From positions 179,466 through 243,465 of the forward strand of contig NW_025943805.1 in the NCBI RefSeq assembly GCF_000764305.2: DNA of 64,000 nt. The letters run 5' to 3'. Position 1 is the stretch's first letter. Every line of letters begins with the position of its first letter. The notes below the pieces were generated by a model. That model made no database searches. It saw only the letters and a program-made list of their open reading frames with translations, and had not been told where the DNA came from. This document shows positions 1 through 12,449 of this stretch, piece after piece. Made by a program: the position numbers and the translations under genes. The DNA comes from Hyalella azteca (lineage: Eukaryota > Arthropoda > Malacostraca > Amphipoda > Hyalellidae).

Positions 1-607
1 ATTTAATCTTGATGAAATTATATACAGGAAATTTTCAGACTGTTCAGTGAATTAGGTTTCATAACTTTGGTCGTTTTATTTTATCAGAATATTTCAATTT
101 ATTTTATAGGGTGGAAAAAGGTTGGGGGCAGAATTAAATAGAATTCGGTGGTTTTAAAATTCAAATTATTATCCTGTAGATTAAGTATTCGATAGAAATA
201 CCGCACTCATGAAACTGAGTAATTTTAGGTAAAAATGTAGGTGATATACACTATATTCATCCATAAAATTCGAATGACACTACGGTCGCTAATTCAGTAT
301 AGCGACTGTACACCATTCGTCTCGCTATTTCATCCAGTGAGAGAAAAATCGTCGTCTTCAAGCTTTCTATTATAACCGATGTTAATGGTTCTGCGGAAGA
401 CGCTGTGAACCATTAGGTGAGAACCTACAGTGACTCTGAAACAAAAGTGAACGCTTATCGAGTTACGGAGCGTTTCGTCACGCGTTTCATGTTGACAGCG
501 TTTTCAGTAGATCACTTTTCAGAGAAAGAAGAATCATACCCTAGTTAGGATTTGATTCTTAATTATAATGTTAGCATAAACGCTCTAGTTATAGGCAGGG
601 ATTAAAT

Positions 608-656
608 GGGATTCGGGAAAAGAGAGGGATTCTGGAAGGGATTCGAGAAAAGAGAG
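608..656. repeat. short direct repeat, two copies
   Basis: A 19-bp purine-rich motif (GGGATTCGRGAAAAGAGAG) occurs at 608-626 and again at 638-656 with one difference. It is a small local duplication of no obvious function. Confidence 0.6.
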
Positions 657-3129
657 AAAGCTTGTACATGCTCCCGCTGTTGCATCAAGTGACGCTGAAT
701 ACGGACTAGCAACGACAAAGTTTCAGGAACTGGAGTGTTTAAAGGTAAATGAATAGGAAAAAAACACATTTGAAGAACGACTAATTCCTTTTAAATTATG
801 AGGAAAAACCTGTGCTGTATAAAAGGTGCTATTACGAGTCTGACTGAATCATTTGATTCCGCGCAGATGCAAGGTTGGCTAATGCGCAAGCGAATAAATG
901 CTTCTTTCTGCTCGTCAAGCCAACAGCGAAGGAACAGAGAAAAATTGTAAAAAATATAATTGGTACTGTTACGGAAAAAAATAACTAGGCTTCAAAGATT
1001 TAAAGCAAGCAAGGGCCAGCATGCATACGTCTGCCTGTTAGAGCAAGCGAGCGTTGACCAGCCAACATTCCTGGGCCATAAGTTTCTCGGAGGAGAAAGA
1101 AGAGAGAAAGCAAACAGACGACGATCTGTGCATACGTTGTGGCCGTACGCAGATCTCCCATGGAAAGTTTGCTGTGGCACGCCTGGTCGAGATAAGATTA
1201 AGCGTAATGAAATTAATGCGCATAAAACTGAATAATTTTTGTTTACATAGGCATGGACAGTGAACGGGACGATTGACGTTCATACAATACATTTACTCGT
1301 ATTGAAACTGACTAAATAACAAGAGACAGCTACGAGTGATTTGCAAAATAGATATTTTTCCAGAAGACTCGTGCAGAGTTATCCAGTTAACCCTCGGACG
1401 ATACGTTTTAAAGAAAACTTTTGAGAAGTTAATGAGCTGCAAGCGGACAAAAGGCTTGGCTGGGAGCACGAACAACCTACAAGGCTTAGCAGACTATAAG
1501 CAAGGGCAGGCGAGCGGCTAGCAGTGCTATGTTAATTGCTCTGTTCATCTTATGTATAGTTACGATGGCCGTAGCAAGGCGGCCCCAAACGTAGCTTACG
1601 GCAGCGCTATGCTCGGCACCAACAAAAAATACGGGCACTCTTCGAGAAAAATTGGAAACGTGTAAAAAATCGCGCTTCGAGGCAGCCGACTCTTCTTGGT
1701 CTGAATATTGTTGCAAGGCAGCGAGATAAGCGTCAGATATTTTAGCAATTACGGCAGGAGCGATTTTACATAATTGCACACCACTCTGTAGAGACCCCTG
1801 CTTATTGGCTGGGGCAAAAGGCTTGCTACTGCCTCCAAGGCCGCAGCAAGAGTACCATTTTTGACCGCAATGATTGCATGTTATTAAAGATATTCTGGGT
1901 TAAGTTGAGACCTTCTGAGAAAAAGACTATTCTGCTATGAAGTGTTTGCTGTTCAACACAAATGATCACATCCGAACTTGTGAGTGGTGCAACAATAAGA
2001 CAAGAAATGGGATATTTTATTTCTGCCAGAATAAAATTGCATTCCTCCATGAGAACGCTTGAGTCCGCGAGTGCCAAATATGCTTCGAGAGTGAACAAAT
2101 TTAAATACTATATAATTTTACCAAAAGTATTCGTTACCAAGTATGATTTCTTCATAAATTTGTGACTATCACCGTACTTATCAATAGCAAGCCAACCAAC
2201 CATACGAAACTTCTTTGCACCTGGCACGCGGATGAACTGAAACCGAGAGATGTGATCGTCGACGGAACAGCGATCAATCTGCTTTAGGAAGCCTGTGTGT
2301 CCGATGCTACAAAGTCTCCTTGTGTGTAGAACTTTATGAGCAGTAGCATGCGCATCGTCTTGGTGGCCGCTGCGGATAAGCTTATTCAGAGGACTTCAAA
2401 CTGTCCTGTAAGTCGGAGGCTTAGGCACCTGAACACGGGAGTCCGCATGTCATTTATTGTCGTGTAGAGAAGACGTTTTGCTTCGCGGATTAAGTTTGTG
2501 CAATGCAAACAATGCGCTGAGGTCGATAAACTCCTAAATAAGCCATATAGCGATAAACTCCCATAAGCTAAAAATAAGCTATTCTTGAAAGACCAATTTA
2601 AGTAAAATAATTGAATTTTATTGTAGTATACAAGGTTTAGGAAACAGGTGGCATCGGCGTAAAAAGAATGAAATGAAGATAATTTAGTAAGATGAATATA
2701 AAATTCCCGAGAGCGAAAGCTAGCAGGAAAGTCGGCAAGAAATTCTCTGCTGCCCTCCAGAAAGTTCGTAAGAAAAGATGGTGGTTCTGAAAGAGACATT
2801 AGTCACTTAGAAAAGGCTCTTAAAACTAGAACCTGTTGCAAGCTTGCGTGCAGCAAGAGAGTGAGTCGCAATTACTCAATAAATCAAACATTTCTCAGGA
2901 ACAATTCAGAGATCATTTAAGAGGAGGAATTTAGGTAGGTGATGAGATCGAATGCTTAGAAAAGTTTTTATGAATAAAGTTCCAGCCGCGTTACCATTCA
3001 TGATGCCAAAAAATTGAACGTGATGAATAAACGCTACAATATTCCTGTATATAAAATTGATATCCCATTCCTTTTTTCACATAATCGACAAAGGAAAGAT
3101 AATTTTGATAAAAATTATCAATTATATTA

Positions 3130-3161
3130 TAATAATTATAATTATAAAATTATAATTATTA
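3130..3161. repeat. AT-only inverted repeat
   Basis: Two perfectly complementary 14-base arms (3130-3143 and 3148-3161) made only of A and T flank a 4-base loop. They sit in a longer A/T tract. This is most likely low-complexity sequence that can form a cruciform. Confidence 0.6.
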
Positions 3162-6100
3162 ATATTACCTATTAAAAATTATCAAATTTTCAGTATTTGA
3201 TAAGAAGTAGAGTTCGACGGATTTTATTTCATTTTAACATAAGCTCTGGACCAACTGCAATTGGTTGTTTCAAATATTTTGTATAAATTCAAGAAAAATG
3301 TAATGTTTCACAGGCAATGAAGTACAAGAAATGATTCATTACGCTCATTTAGATAACGCAGGATATGTCCGGACCGCCGTCCTGCGAGCCAACTAAACTA
3401 AATTGATGGATTGGTGCGTGCAAAGCAAGCGCTCTGATGGATTGCCTCATCCAAACTCGATGCTATCAAACTTGATGTATTATCGCTTCTCATGTGGAGA
3501 TTCTCAGTCACGTGAGCATAGTTGCTTGACATGTGCATAAAGAGACATAAATCGAGGCATGGACTGTAAAGGTATTTCAAAAATATCAAAGAAACGAGAC
3601 GATGAACTTGAAAGTGAATGTATCACGTGGTTTAATAGCATGGTTGACCAATTGTGTCATCTTTGCTGCTAGCCAATGTTCCCAGCAGAGGGCAAACTAC
3701 ATAAGTACCCAAGTATACAATTTTTCTATCCATTTTCATAATAATTCTTCGGTTACAAAGGCCTTTGGCCAAGGGCTGACCGACTTTGAAGCACAAGTTC
3801 TCTCTCAATGAAGACGTTAACAAAGCAAAATTCTGCAGCGGGAAGAGAAACAAGGCGGCCAAATCAATGCTTTGTGGCCAAGAGGCGTGTTTCGGTCAGA
3901 GCTAAAAACCACGAACTTTTGTGCACAAGTTTATCTTTGAGGCCACAATTGTCCCGGCCCGCGAACTCGGCAGGGATGCGGTCGGCGGAAGTTCACTTTC
4001 TTTAGGAAAGCATTTTTCTGAAAGATGACCAATTTAGATTTGCAGCGACAAAAATTTTATCGCTAATAAAAATACAGATAAAAATTATTTTTGCTCAATA
4101 GTTAAATCGTCTGCTTTTAAATTCACTTTACAATGTACTCGTACCACAAACACTCTTTTCTAAGAACTGCAAAGCTTGAATGTTATCGCCCAATAAAATG
4201 AAGACCGAATAACTTGCAACCTATAAGATATAAGGAATGTATGTTGTACAACCAGAGATTTCCCAAGAACACAATCTCAAACTCTGCCAATTCGTCAGAC
4301 TACAAATATGATGAATATAATTTGTAAAATATTTGTAAAAAATTTTAACCTTGAGCCCGAAAACAATTCCATAGGTGAGTATGGAATTAAGATCAACAGG
4401 GCCATCAATTTAAGGCCCTATATATAACGAAACCCTGAGAACAAATTCACACTTACTAATGAAATAGAATCGTCGTTGCATACGCTAACGAATGAATAAT
4501 ACTCATCCGACTTAGAAATCCAAGAAGAAACGGCATGACTTTTCGTTGATAATGGCTCAGCGGGACATTAATGTGGCTACAATGACCAGCACAGGCCTCC
4601 TTCGGCGCTTACAAAAGAGGTCAGTCTTATCTGGGCTACTTTTTTGAGCAGCATCAGCTGAACTTATTCGGTGAAACCTTTGTAACGCGCATGTATTGCT
4701 TCTGGCCGCAGCTGCCATGCTGGTGTAATGTTGCTAAATGTTATAGTGCAATTGAACCTCAACTTTGGTTCGAAAACTTTGAGAACTCTGAAAGAAACAA
4801 CGTTTAATTATAATCTTCACGTTATGTAAATGAGAAAATTGCGTATATGTCGGGAAATGACCCGTGCGAAAACGTTCACATATTTCAACCAACTAGAACG
4901 TCTATACAATGAGTACGTCCTTCGTGTGATCAATAGCAAGATTCCTACAAAAATTTCGAGTAATAGATGGGTGTTGCAAAATTCCAACCATAAATTGGCG
5001 ATGGCTTGGGACCGAAGTTTTCGTTCGAACACGGAAATGCTAAATGCTGGAGTTCAATTCATACTCCAGAAGAAGCGGGAAGAAAAAATGAGCATAATTT
5101 GGGCATCAAAGTCGGTGTCTGGAAGGCCTGGAGAGACACGCTATCTGGTGAGCGCCGCCGGCTTGCCTTCTTATTTGCGCCTTATAAGAACGTCGAATAC
5201 GAATGGCTGGTTACGAACATGTGGCTTGATTGCAACTCACAATAAAAATGATTCGCTTGACTCGCCAGCGTTGATTCTGCACGCTAGCGTAAGTTTAAGC
5301 CTCATCCTCAATAAGGAAGAACTCTTCTGATAGCCGAAAAAATACAGCTTGGTGAGAAATTCAATGCGGTAATTTCAACCCAGTAAGGGAAAATTAGTGC
5401 AATTACTAGGTTTTATACGAGTGCACAACAAAAATAATGTTTCACTAGAGGTTAAAAATCACTTTCCAATGTTTATCCTCGCAGTTTGGCGGCATATCAA
5501 TTTAAAGTAAATGCTGCTCCTATGGGTAAAATAATTTTCCATTTTCCAGAAAATAATATAAAGAATTTAACGAAAAAACCAAAGCTGTGGAGATTGAATT
5601 AACGTCAAATCCTGAACTCCAAATCGGTGCATGTAGAAGTGCGAGGCGATTCGCGACGCAGTGCCAAGTCTGAACGTCGATCTCAGATAAAATCAATTAG
5701 GAGATGACGGCTGCGAGCCACGCATTGTCCGAGGGCGTTCGCCATCGCCTTACCGAGAGCGAGTTTTATTGTTCACACTTGCTGATCTCGGACGTGACAG
5801 CTGATCGAGCGTGACGAGATGGACTTGTGCGCGTACTGAATTAAAGGAAATTGGATATGTAAAATGAATAGAGAGAACGCTTCTCAATGAAAAGGATATT
5901 TTACAAATTATCCTGAATAAAAAGTTATAAAATTTCTGCATATAAAAATAAAGTTTATTCCAGACATGCATATACGGAAGAAATTTAGGAAAAGACAATG
6001 AATGATGAAATTAGGTAAGGACAATGAACGATGAAAGGAACGAATGACATCCAGCGTACAATTTATCCAAAGTCATTTCTTCAGAAAATTACCGAGAATT

Positions 6101-8281
6101 AGTGGAAATTTTGAAATAGAGTTTGACAATTTAAAAAATTTGTAGGTTTACAAGATGAGATGATTCATAAAATTAATCCGCAACATTAGCCCAATCAGAC
6201 CATGAGTCTTCGAACTTGAGATTTAGATTATTTTGTCACGACCGGCGGGACTCACAGAGGACATCATCTGCGTCTGAAACCGCAAACCGATATCATCACA
6301 TTCATGACCGGAATCCCTGCCGAGTGTTCAACACGGAGTTTGATTTGAGTTTCAACGTCACATTATTTGCTAGAACGGTTCACTGCAAATTGGTATAAAT
6401 ATCATCATTCTAATAGAGTGAACATTTAGTAATCGTGAAAATAATTCGATAAAATGTCGCCGATCGATTATGACAGGCAGGCTCAAGAAGATACATTTTG
6501 TTGATAAACGCAGCAATTGCAGTGCGCGTAGCACACGTACTCTTCTTTCCATCGACTCGGAGCTGTTAGTTGCAATTACATTCAGTCTTTGAAGGAGGAA
6601 AATAAATAACCATCTTGATCAGCAATAAAGATTCGAGTGCGACCCTAATTATGGCGAAGGCATTGTCATCGTCGACAGACCAAGGGACGAGGAGCATGCA
6701 GGATTGAAGGAACGTCTGTGTTGGCGCTCCTTGTAACATAAAGTCTTCAGAGTTACGGGATGGCGTCAAATTCAGTTATAGTTTTCTAGTTGTTCAACTA
6801 ATGATCATTCACATAACTTCTAAGTTAATATAAGTTAATTGTTAACATAAGTTACTCACATATTCACATTGATATATCCATAATTGGATTGAAGTCGAAT
6901 TGAATTGAGTTGCATTATGATGCTGCCCAGGAGAACTTCTGGAAACTTTATAAGCTCCATAAGAACTAATGTTTATTTGAGATCAGTATTAATTATAAAA
7001 TTTCATTAATTACCTGTGAAACGTATTTAATAGGACATTATTTGCAAAAGTTATTCATGCGTTGTTAAATAAAGGCAAAAAAAATAAAAAACTGAACATT
7101 TACTCTCTCCTATGAACTAATTTGCACTTTATTGAGAAATAAATCCAAAATAAATGTGGCAGGTTCTATTAATCAATTATTTTAAACCTGTTGACGCGCT
7201 CATGACGCAATTGCTTGGGTAGAACAAGGCAAGCTCCATAAAACGATCTATAAAAAAATCAGGATTGTAGTGGAAAAGAAAGAGGGATGTCAGTCACGAA
7301 ATTGCACCCAAGGAGACTTGGAACTCAATCGATCAGTCCTAAAGAGGAGTGAACGTGACGTGAGGAACCAAATTTGCGAGGCAGGAAGTGCATGTGGAGT
7401 ATCATTATAAGCGACCAGTCGCTCACTAAAGGGATCACGGCCAAGTCAGAGTTCGATAAAACTAATACCGATTTACAAAGCGAATATTCACATAACATAC
7501 TGTTGAAATATTAATGGTGTAATGCTATCGAAGTATTAATGAAGTTGCGAAGTGGCAAGCACTACTTCCATTTTAAAAAATATTAAGGATGTGAGGATTT
7601 CTTTCAACATATTACTCGTTGGAATTATTCATTATACTTTAAAAGAGGTTCGTCAGCAACAGCTTCGTCTTTCTCGAAGGTTGAAAATTTCCCTCTTATT
7701 ACGAATGCCGTTAAGTGAAGCCGACACGATTGTAAACACACGACATCTCGAAGCCATCTAATTATGGAGAGCCCGACATGAGCAAACACACTCATCAAAC
7801 ATTTTCAGGACCTGCTGCATCTGTCCGTCGTGCGCATGGAAAAACCTGCGCCGTTTACTGCAGGTCGATGAAGCACAAAAACAATCATTGAAGGAGAAAA
7901 ATTAAGCCCAAGCAAGAAGAATATCGATTGCATGATGAGAAAATTGCCCAGCCAGATTCCTACGATCAGGCTATGTAATAAACCGACTAATGCACGTGGC
8001 TGTTATGCTTTTGAAGTTAGTTGAGAAACTGAGATGAGGAAGGTTAAGATGACGAAATTTTTGCCTATTACTTTTCATGTTTCATAAAATTTGAATATTA
8101 GCTTATGATGGTTTTGAATCAGGCTTTATCGATGGAACAATCGTTCTCGCATTTGTGAGTTGAAGAAATGAATTTAAATTGGTCTGCGAGTTTAGTCTTG
8201 TATAAAGATCTATACTAGTAAGATAGTCGGTAATTAATGATGGTCAAAGCTCGCATGAAGCCAGTTTAATTCAAACGCGCA

Positions 8282-8390
8282 ACTTTCAGAGGTTGCACTG
8301 CTGCCCGTTAGCATTTCCAGTGTCACCAGCTTTCGCTCGGCTAATCGCTTCTATTATGGGCATTCAGATGCATGAAAGTGATAGCGTAAG
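8282..8390 (+). repeat. diverged dispersed repeat, copy A
   Basis: This segment matches 9402-9502 in the same orientation. Shared landmarks in order are ACTTTCA, CACTGCTGC, AGTGTCACC, TAATCGCTTC, ATTATG.GCATTC and GCGTAAG. By eye identity is about 70-75% with small indels. The family is not recognised; it is probably an old non-autonomous repeat or a segmental duplication. Confidence 0.55.
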
Positions 8391-9401
8391 ACTACCATTA
8401 ACGGCAAATTTACCTTTCACATCCCAAATTCTGAAGGAGCTGGTCCCTATATCAAGGTAGAAAATTTGGATGATTACGTTTGTCTGGTCGGTAAAAACGA
8501 GCTAGTGTCGGTAAAAATAGAATGGGTTAACTATGTTGGGCCCGATGTTTTTTCGGATAATTAAATTTAATTTTACAGTTAAATGTCGGATTGTTAAGAG
8601 CATACTTGCTAAACCTGTTCATGAAGGAAAACGTCTTCATTTGATGTATGCGCACACCTCAATAGTTACATCACACCATTTGCTTATTGGTTTGCTGGAA
8701 AAGCGGATGACTGAGCAATTAGGAACGCTCAGTGTTAACGTTACTCTGAAAGGTAGAAATGGAAGAGAATAACCGAAGAATTCAGCTAACAACCTGGCTC
8801 AATTCAAAGCAAACATAGTTCCAAGCAAGATAAAGAGGGGGGAAGATAATTTCGAGTCCCGGAGGCGAAGGCGATCCCGTGCAAAGAGTCGACGTTTAGC
8901 AGTGCGGCGAGTTTTTACCGAAATCGTGATTGAAACGAAGGTTTTTCCGCCTTCCTTCCTATTGAGAAGGCAACAAAGGAGACACTTCTGAGACTGCGAG
9001 GTAAAACTTTTTTCCCAATATTACGGTGCGAAATTTACATTTTGCTCGGATCAGTTCCCAACGGTGGTAGAAATATTATTTACTGTCATTTTTCAGATTA
9101 TTTATTCTCTTTCAGTCTTTCAGAAACTCGTATGATATGCAAATTTCGTCCCAATCCTTAACGAAAAAATAACTATGATAATAAATGCGAAAATTGCAAT
9201 CGAGAGAATTCAACAGGCTCAAGTTATGAACGTACAGAAACTGCTACTCTCGGCTAAAAGGAAACGCCTATAAGAACTCAGACGAAGAACCTTGTATGAG
9301 AAAACCATCAGGTGGGAAGGCAAAGAAGTCGCTCCTCGATCCGCTCGTTTGTTCAATCGTCTTACTCGAGAACCAGATCTCGTGTGTGGGAAATGCACAT
9401 C

Positions 9402-9502
9402 GACTTTCACTGCTGCTCGATAGCAGCTCCGAGTGTCACCTGCTCTCGCTCTTATAATCGCTTCAATTATGAGCATTCTATTGCGTGGAAGCGATTGCGT
9501 AA
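9402..9502 (+). repeat. diverged dispersed repeat, copy B
   Basis: This is the partner of 8282-8390, about 1.1 kb away in direct orientation. Both strands are open across part of it (plus 9312-9527, minus 9219-9476), but the copies differ by indels, which argues against a conserved protein. Confidence 0.55.
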
Positions 9503-11700
9503 GTTCAGCTACAAAAAAAGAGACTGATGAACCACCACCTCCCTAGCTGCTGTCTAAATCGCGTTCGAATTGTCAGCCTGCGTACTGCAGTAAATTGTGG
9601 GGCATTGCAACAACTGAAGTCAGTACTCGAAAATGTCTTTTCTAGTCACAAGGGACACGAGATAATTAATGGTCCTAATTCCATCTTTAGAATGTAATTC
9701 AACCATGAATTCTACAGATTTAAACTTTAAACTCAACCTGGAACAAGCAAGTTTTGCCTCAAAACAAAAATTGATCGTATTTATTTCATCTCATTTACAG
9801 GATATGATTATTTTGTTATTATGAGAGTGAAAAGGTGAAATAAGTGATCAAGCTGGAAACCTTTCATGAAAAAAGTTGTCATCCCTCTCAAATGCCCTTC
9901 TAAAAATAATACCCGATTCTAGAGTGACTGGCATTTATTTTCAGAACGGCAGCCGCTGAGACTTTCTCTCGATAATTCGTTGTGCGATAAATCATGACAC
10001 CGAAAATTGGCAGACGAAAGAGATGTTGGAGGAACAACTTAGTTGCTAAAGTCCTGCACTTTCTCTGGCTGGTACCGAAGCACTTCAGATAGCAAGGGTA
10101 TATTGAAGACACTGGGGTGTGCAGGTTCATGTGAATTACGGCCTAGTAATCTAAATCGAAAGAAAGGCTTCATGCAATGAAATCATGATGGATATATGGC
10201 AGATATGAAGTGATAGGGATCATGAACTTAATTGTTTGGTTTTAATTTAAAAATTAACACTCTTTAAACATAAAGTAAGTAAAGCTTTCAAGTTTCAGCC
10301 CAGAAAGTGACCTGTTCATTTTCAGAATTAAATTGAATGAAAACAGTTTTTATCACATTGAAATAGAAAAAGCGGCAGAAAATAAGACAGGAAAGGAAGC
10401 CCTTGTCACCTGTAACGCGACACTGCGGCTGCGACAATCTTCACGTTCATGGGGCTTTAGGTTCACGAAGGAAGAAAAACTCCACTCGATGACTGACAAA
10501 TGAGTTTGGGAAAAGGCTTATTATCTCACACAGGCAATCTCAAGGCCAGTTATCCTACCATCTGCCCCAAATCAGCTCAGGATGTGCGCTTGCTCTCACA
10601 ACTCGAGACGTTTGGCAGCTCCGATAATGACCTCGTAAACTTAGCGGAAAATCCCAAAAATTGCCGCAATGGAAAATAAAACGCATATTACGGAGCTCCT
10701 CATTCAAAGCCAAATATATATTATTAGTTATTTTATATTATATTTAAGGTCGCCAAGCGAGCTTGTCGTTTCGGAGCTGAGAATAATTGGAAATTTTAAA
10801 TCAAAAGTATAGACGCAGAGTCCGTCGAATCGAAGCTGACAGAAACGAATAACCAGAGAGGGTTTACAGCCTCATTAGCATAGCTTTGGGCAATCAAGTC
10901 TCACGAGACAATCCAGAGAAGAGTCTTAACAATGCAATATCCAAGCAGTCTCCTAACTCGCTGCTTCCTGCAATCACAATTATGTACTCATTTAGTAAGC
11001 TCCATGATGTGTCAGTGGCATCACCTTGCCTGGACAATCGGCATCTGTTGTTTGTTATTCAGTTATAATAATTGTCAAGTGAAGACCGTCCATATTCATG
11101 ATACAATGAAACAGCCCATAAACTCATATATTCCTGAAGTACGACAATCTTAACAGAATATTAGCGAATAAGTCACTAGGCACTTAATGACGACAACCTA
11201 AAGGAAACTCTACGACATGAAGACGCTTAGGAAACAACTTTGAAGGAAGGAAACTCTCGCACAATTTAACGTCTACTGCTGGTGCACAAAAACTATAACC
11301 TCTGTAATCACAATTAATTTCAAAGGATTGTTTTTAGCCATTGTCATCAGTACGACCGATAGCATTTTTCACTCATGCTTTACTATCAAATTCAGAAAGA
11401 AATTCTTGATAATGTAATAATGTAGGCCAGTGCTCGCATTTCTCAAAAGGCTGCTCATATCTAACTGAATCGCTTTTACTGGTCTCCCGAAAGATGGCCC
11501 ACGTTCGTTCCAAGTAAAAATAAAACACTGAAACACCGATTTTTGGCCCGTTCCGAGACGCGCAGCTTGTAGGGACACAGCGAGAAGTCTCGTTCGAGGG
11601 CCCAATTAAGAGCTGCAGGGCTGGCAGGGCTACAGTCTTGGGTTTTATCAAGCGTTCTACTTTGAAAGTCGTGGAATAATACGGGAGACCACCTAGCGAG
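9503..11700. other. noncoding stretch
   Basis: Nothing recognisable. Minus-strand sequence at 11373-11712 is open in three overlapping frames at once, which reflects low stop density from composition rather than a gene. Confidence 0.5.
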
Positions 11701-11745
11701 ACCAGCGTACATTACCGGTCAGCACTAATGGCGCGACGAGGCGCA

Positions 11746-11761
11746 GGGGGCGGAGACCCCC
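11746..11761. repeat. GC-rich hairpin in a GC island
   Basis: GGGGG and CCCCC arms flank a six-base loop inside a strikingly GC-rich patch (about 11730-11780) in otherwise AT-rich DNA. A similar GGGGGCGGAG string occurs near 38528, which may mean both derive from the same repeat family. The function is unknown. Confidence 0.4.
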
Positions 11762-12239
11762 GGGGCTAGACCAAGCCCTAACTAGAGGCTCTCAATAATT
11801 TTTCTCCTAGAAAAATTTCACGGACGACATACGACATGTTACCGGGTTATTGGTCAACCCTACTTGTGGGTAGTCGGGAAATATTGAAGTTGAAATTTTT
11901 ATCGCAACCGCCGTAATAAATTAGGATAGAATGAATGCTAAGAGATAAATAATATGAAATATATTCGGATATACGACCACAACATAACTGGCGAAAAATA
12001 CATGTAAAACGTTTATAGATAAAATAACCATTAAAGCAGATGAAAATTATTTGAAATACTAGGTAATCATCTTATGAAAATGTTGAATATATTTTTCAAA
12101 CATTCACGTATATATGAATCATTAGCTATGAATACCGCTGAGAAACACCCTAGTTAATTCAGCGCGTACTAAAGTAACTGAGCCTCTACGAGACATGAAT
12201 TTACATGAACTCTTGACCGCATACAGGAAAAGAGCATTT

Positions 12240-12425
12240 CAAGACGCTCGGCGGACTGGCAAAGAAGCTTCCATCGTCGGCGAAATAATTGGGCACGGCG
12301 GCGGCGGTAGAGCCTCGGGCAGAGGTCGGCCGAAACAAGCGCGCTTCTCTTGTTTTCGTTGGCGTTGCGCGCGAGGCCTTCTTGCCAAGTCGCTGGCTCG
12401 CGGGCGTCAGGACGGGGCTCTAAAC
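12240..12425. other. GC- and CpG-rich block
   Basis: About 185 bases are dense in G, C and CpG, including a CGG-type run near 12299-12311 and several GCGCG strings, in sharp contrast to the flanks. An ATG frame at 12195-12449 (84 codons, Gly/Arg-rich) spans it. G is equally common at codon positions 1 and 2, so the frame is probably incidental. The block may be a promoter-associated CpG cluster, a 5' exon or a fragment of foreign composition. Confidence 0.4.
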
Positions 12426-12449
12426 CAAACGACGGTAACCACTTTGTAA

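Larger units (their letters stand above)
1..8281. other. AT-rich noncoding stretch, no supported gene
   Basis: No gene is supported here. Several open frames of 60-166 codons exist, the longest on plus at 4830-5330 and on minus at 2386-2799. They lack excess G at codon position 1, recognisable motifs and convincing splice sites, and their number is what chance predicts. Moderately GC-rich islands (about 280-520, 640-1230, 1500-1770, 5640-5830) alternate with AT-rich sequence; they could be regulatory or old exons, but I cannot tell. Confidence 0.5.

Noticed and set aside
2386..2799. 137-codon minus frame
   Set aside because: No motif or splice sites. About one frame of this length is expected by chance.
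3941..3962. ATTGTCCCGGCCCGC resembles the 3' half of microRNA miR-92
   Set aside because: The seed region does not match and the flanks do not form the expected precursor hairpin.
5006..5245. Plus-frame segment ending VTNMWLDCNSQ, faintly like the TTNVWL segment of Cys-loop receptors
   Set aside because: The spacing to the preceding Lys-Asn is wrong, there is no following EW motif, and the frame has no splice support.
4830..5330. 166-codon ATG frame on plus, the longest non-repeat frame
   Set aside because: G is no more frequent at codon position 1 than at position 2 and is highest at position 3. A second plus frame is open across it, and no motif is recognised. Its length is within chance expectation for 64 kb.
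11373..11712. Three overlapping minus frames of 78-92 codons
   Set aside because: All three frames being open together reflects low stop density from base composition, not coding.
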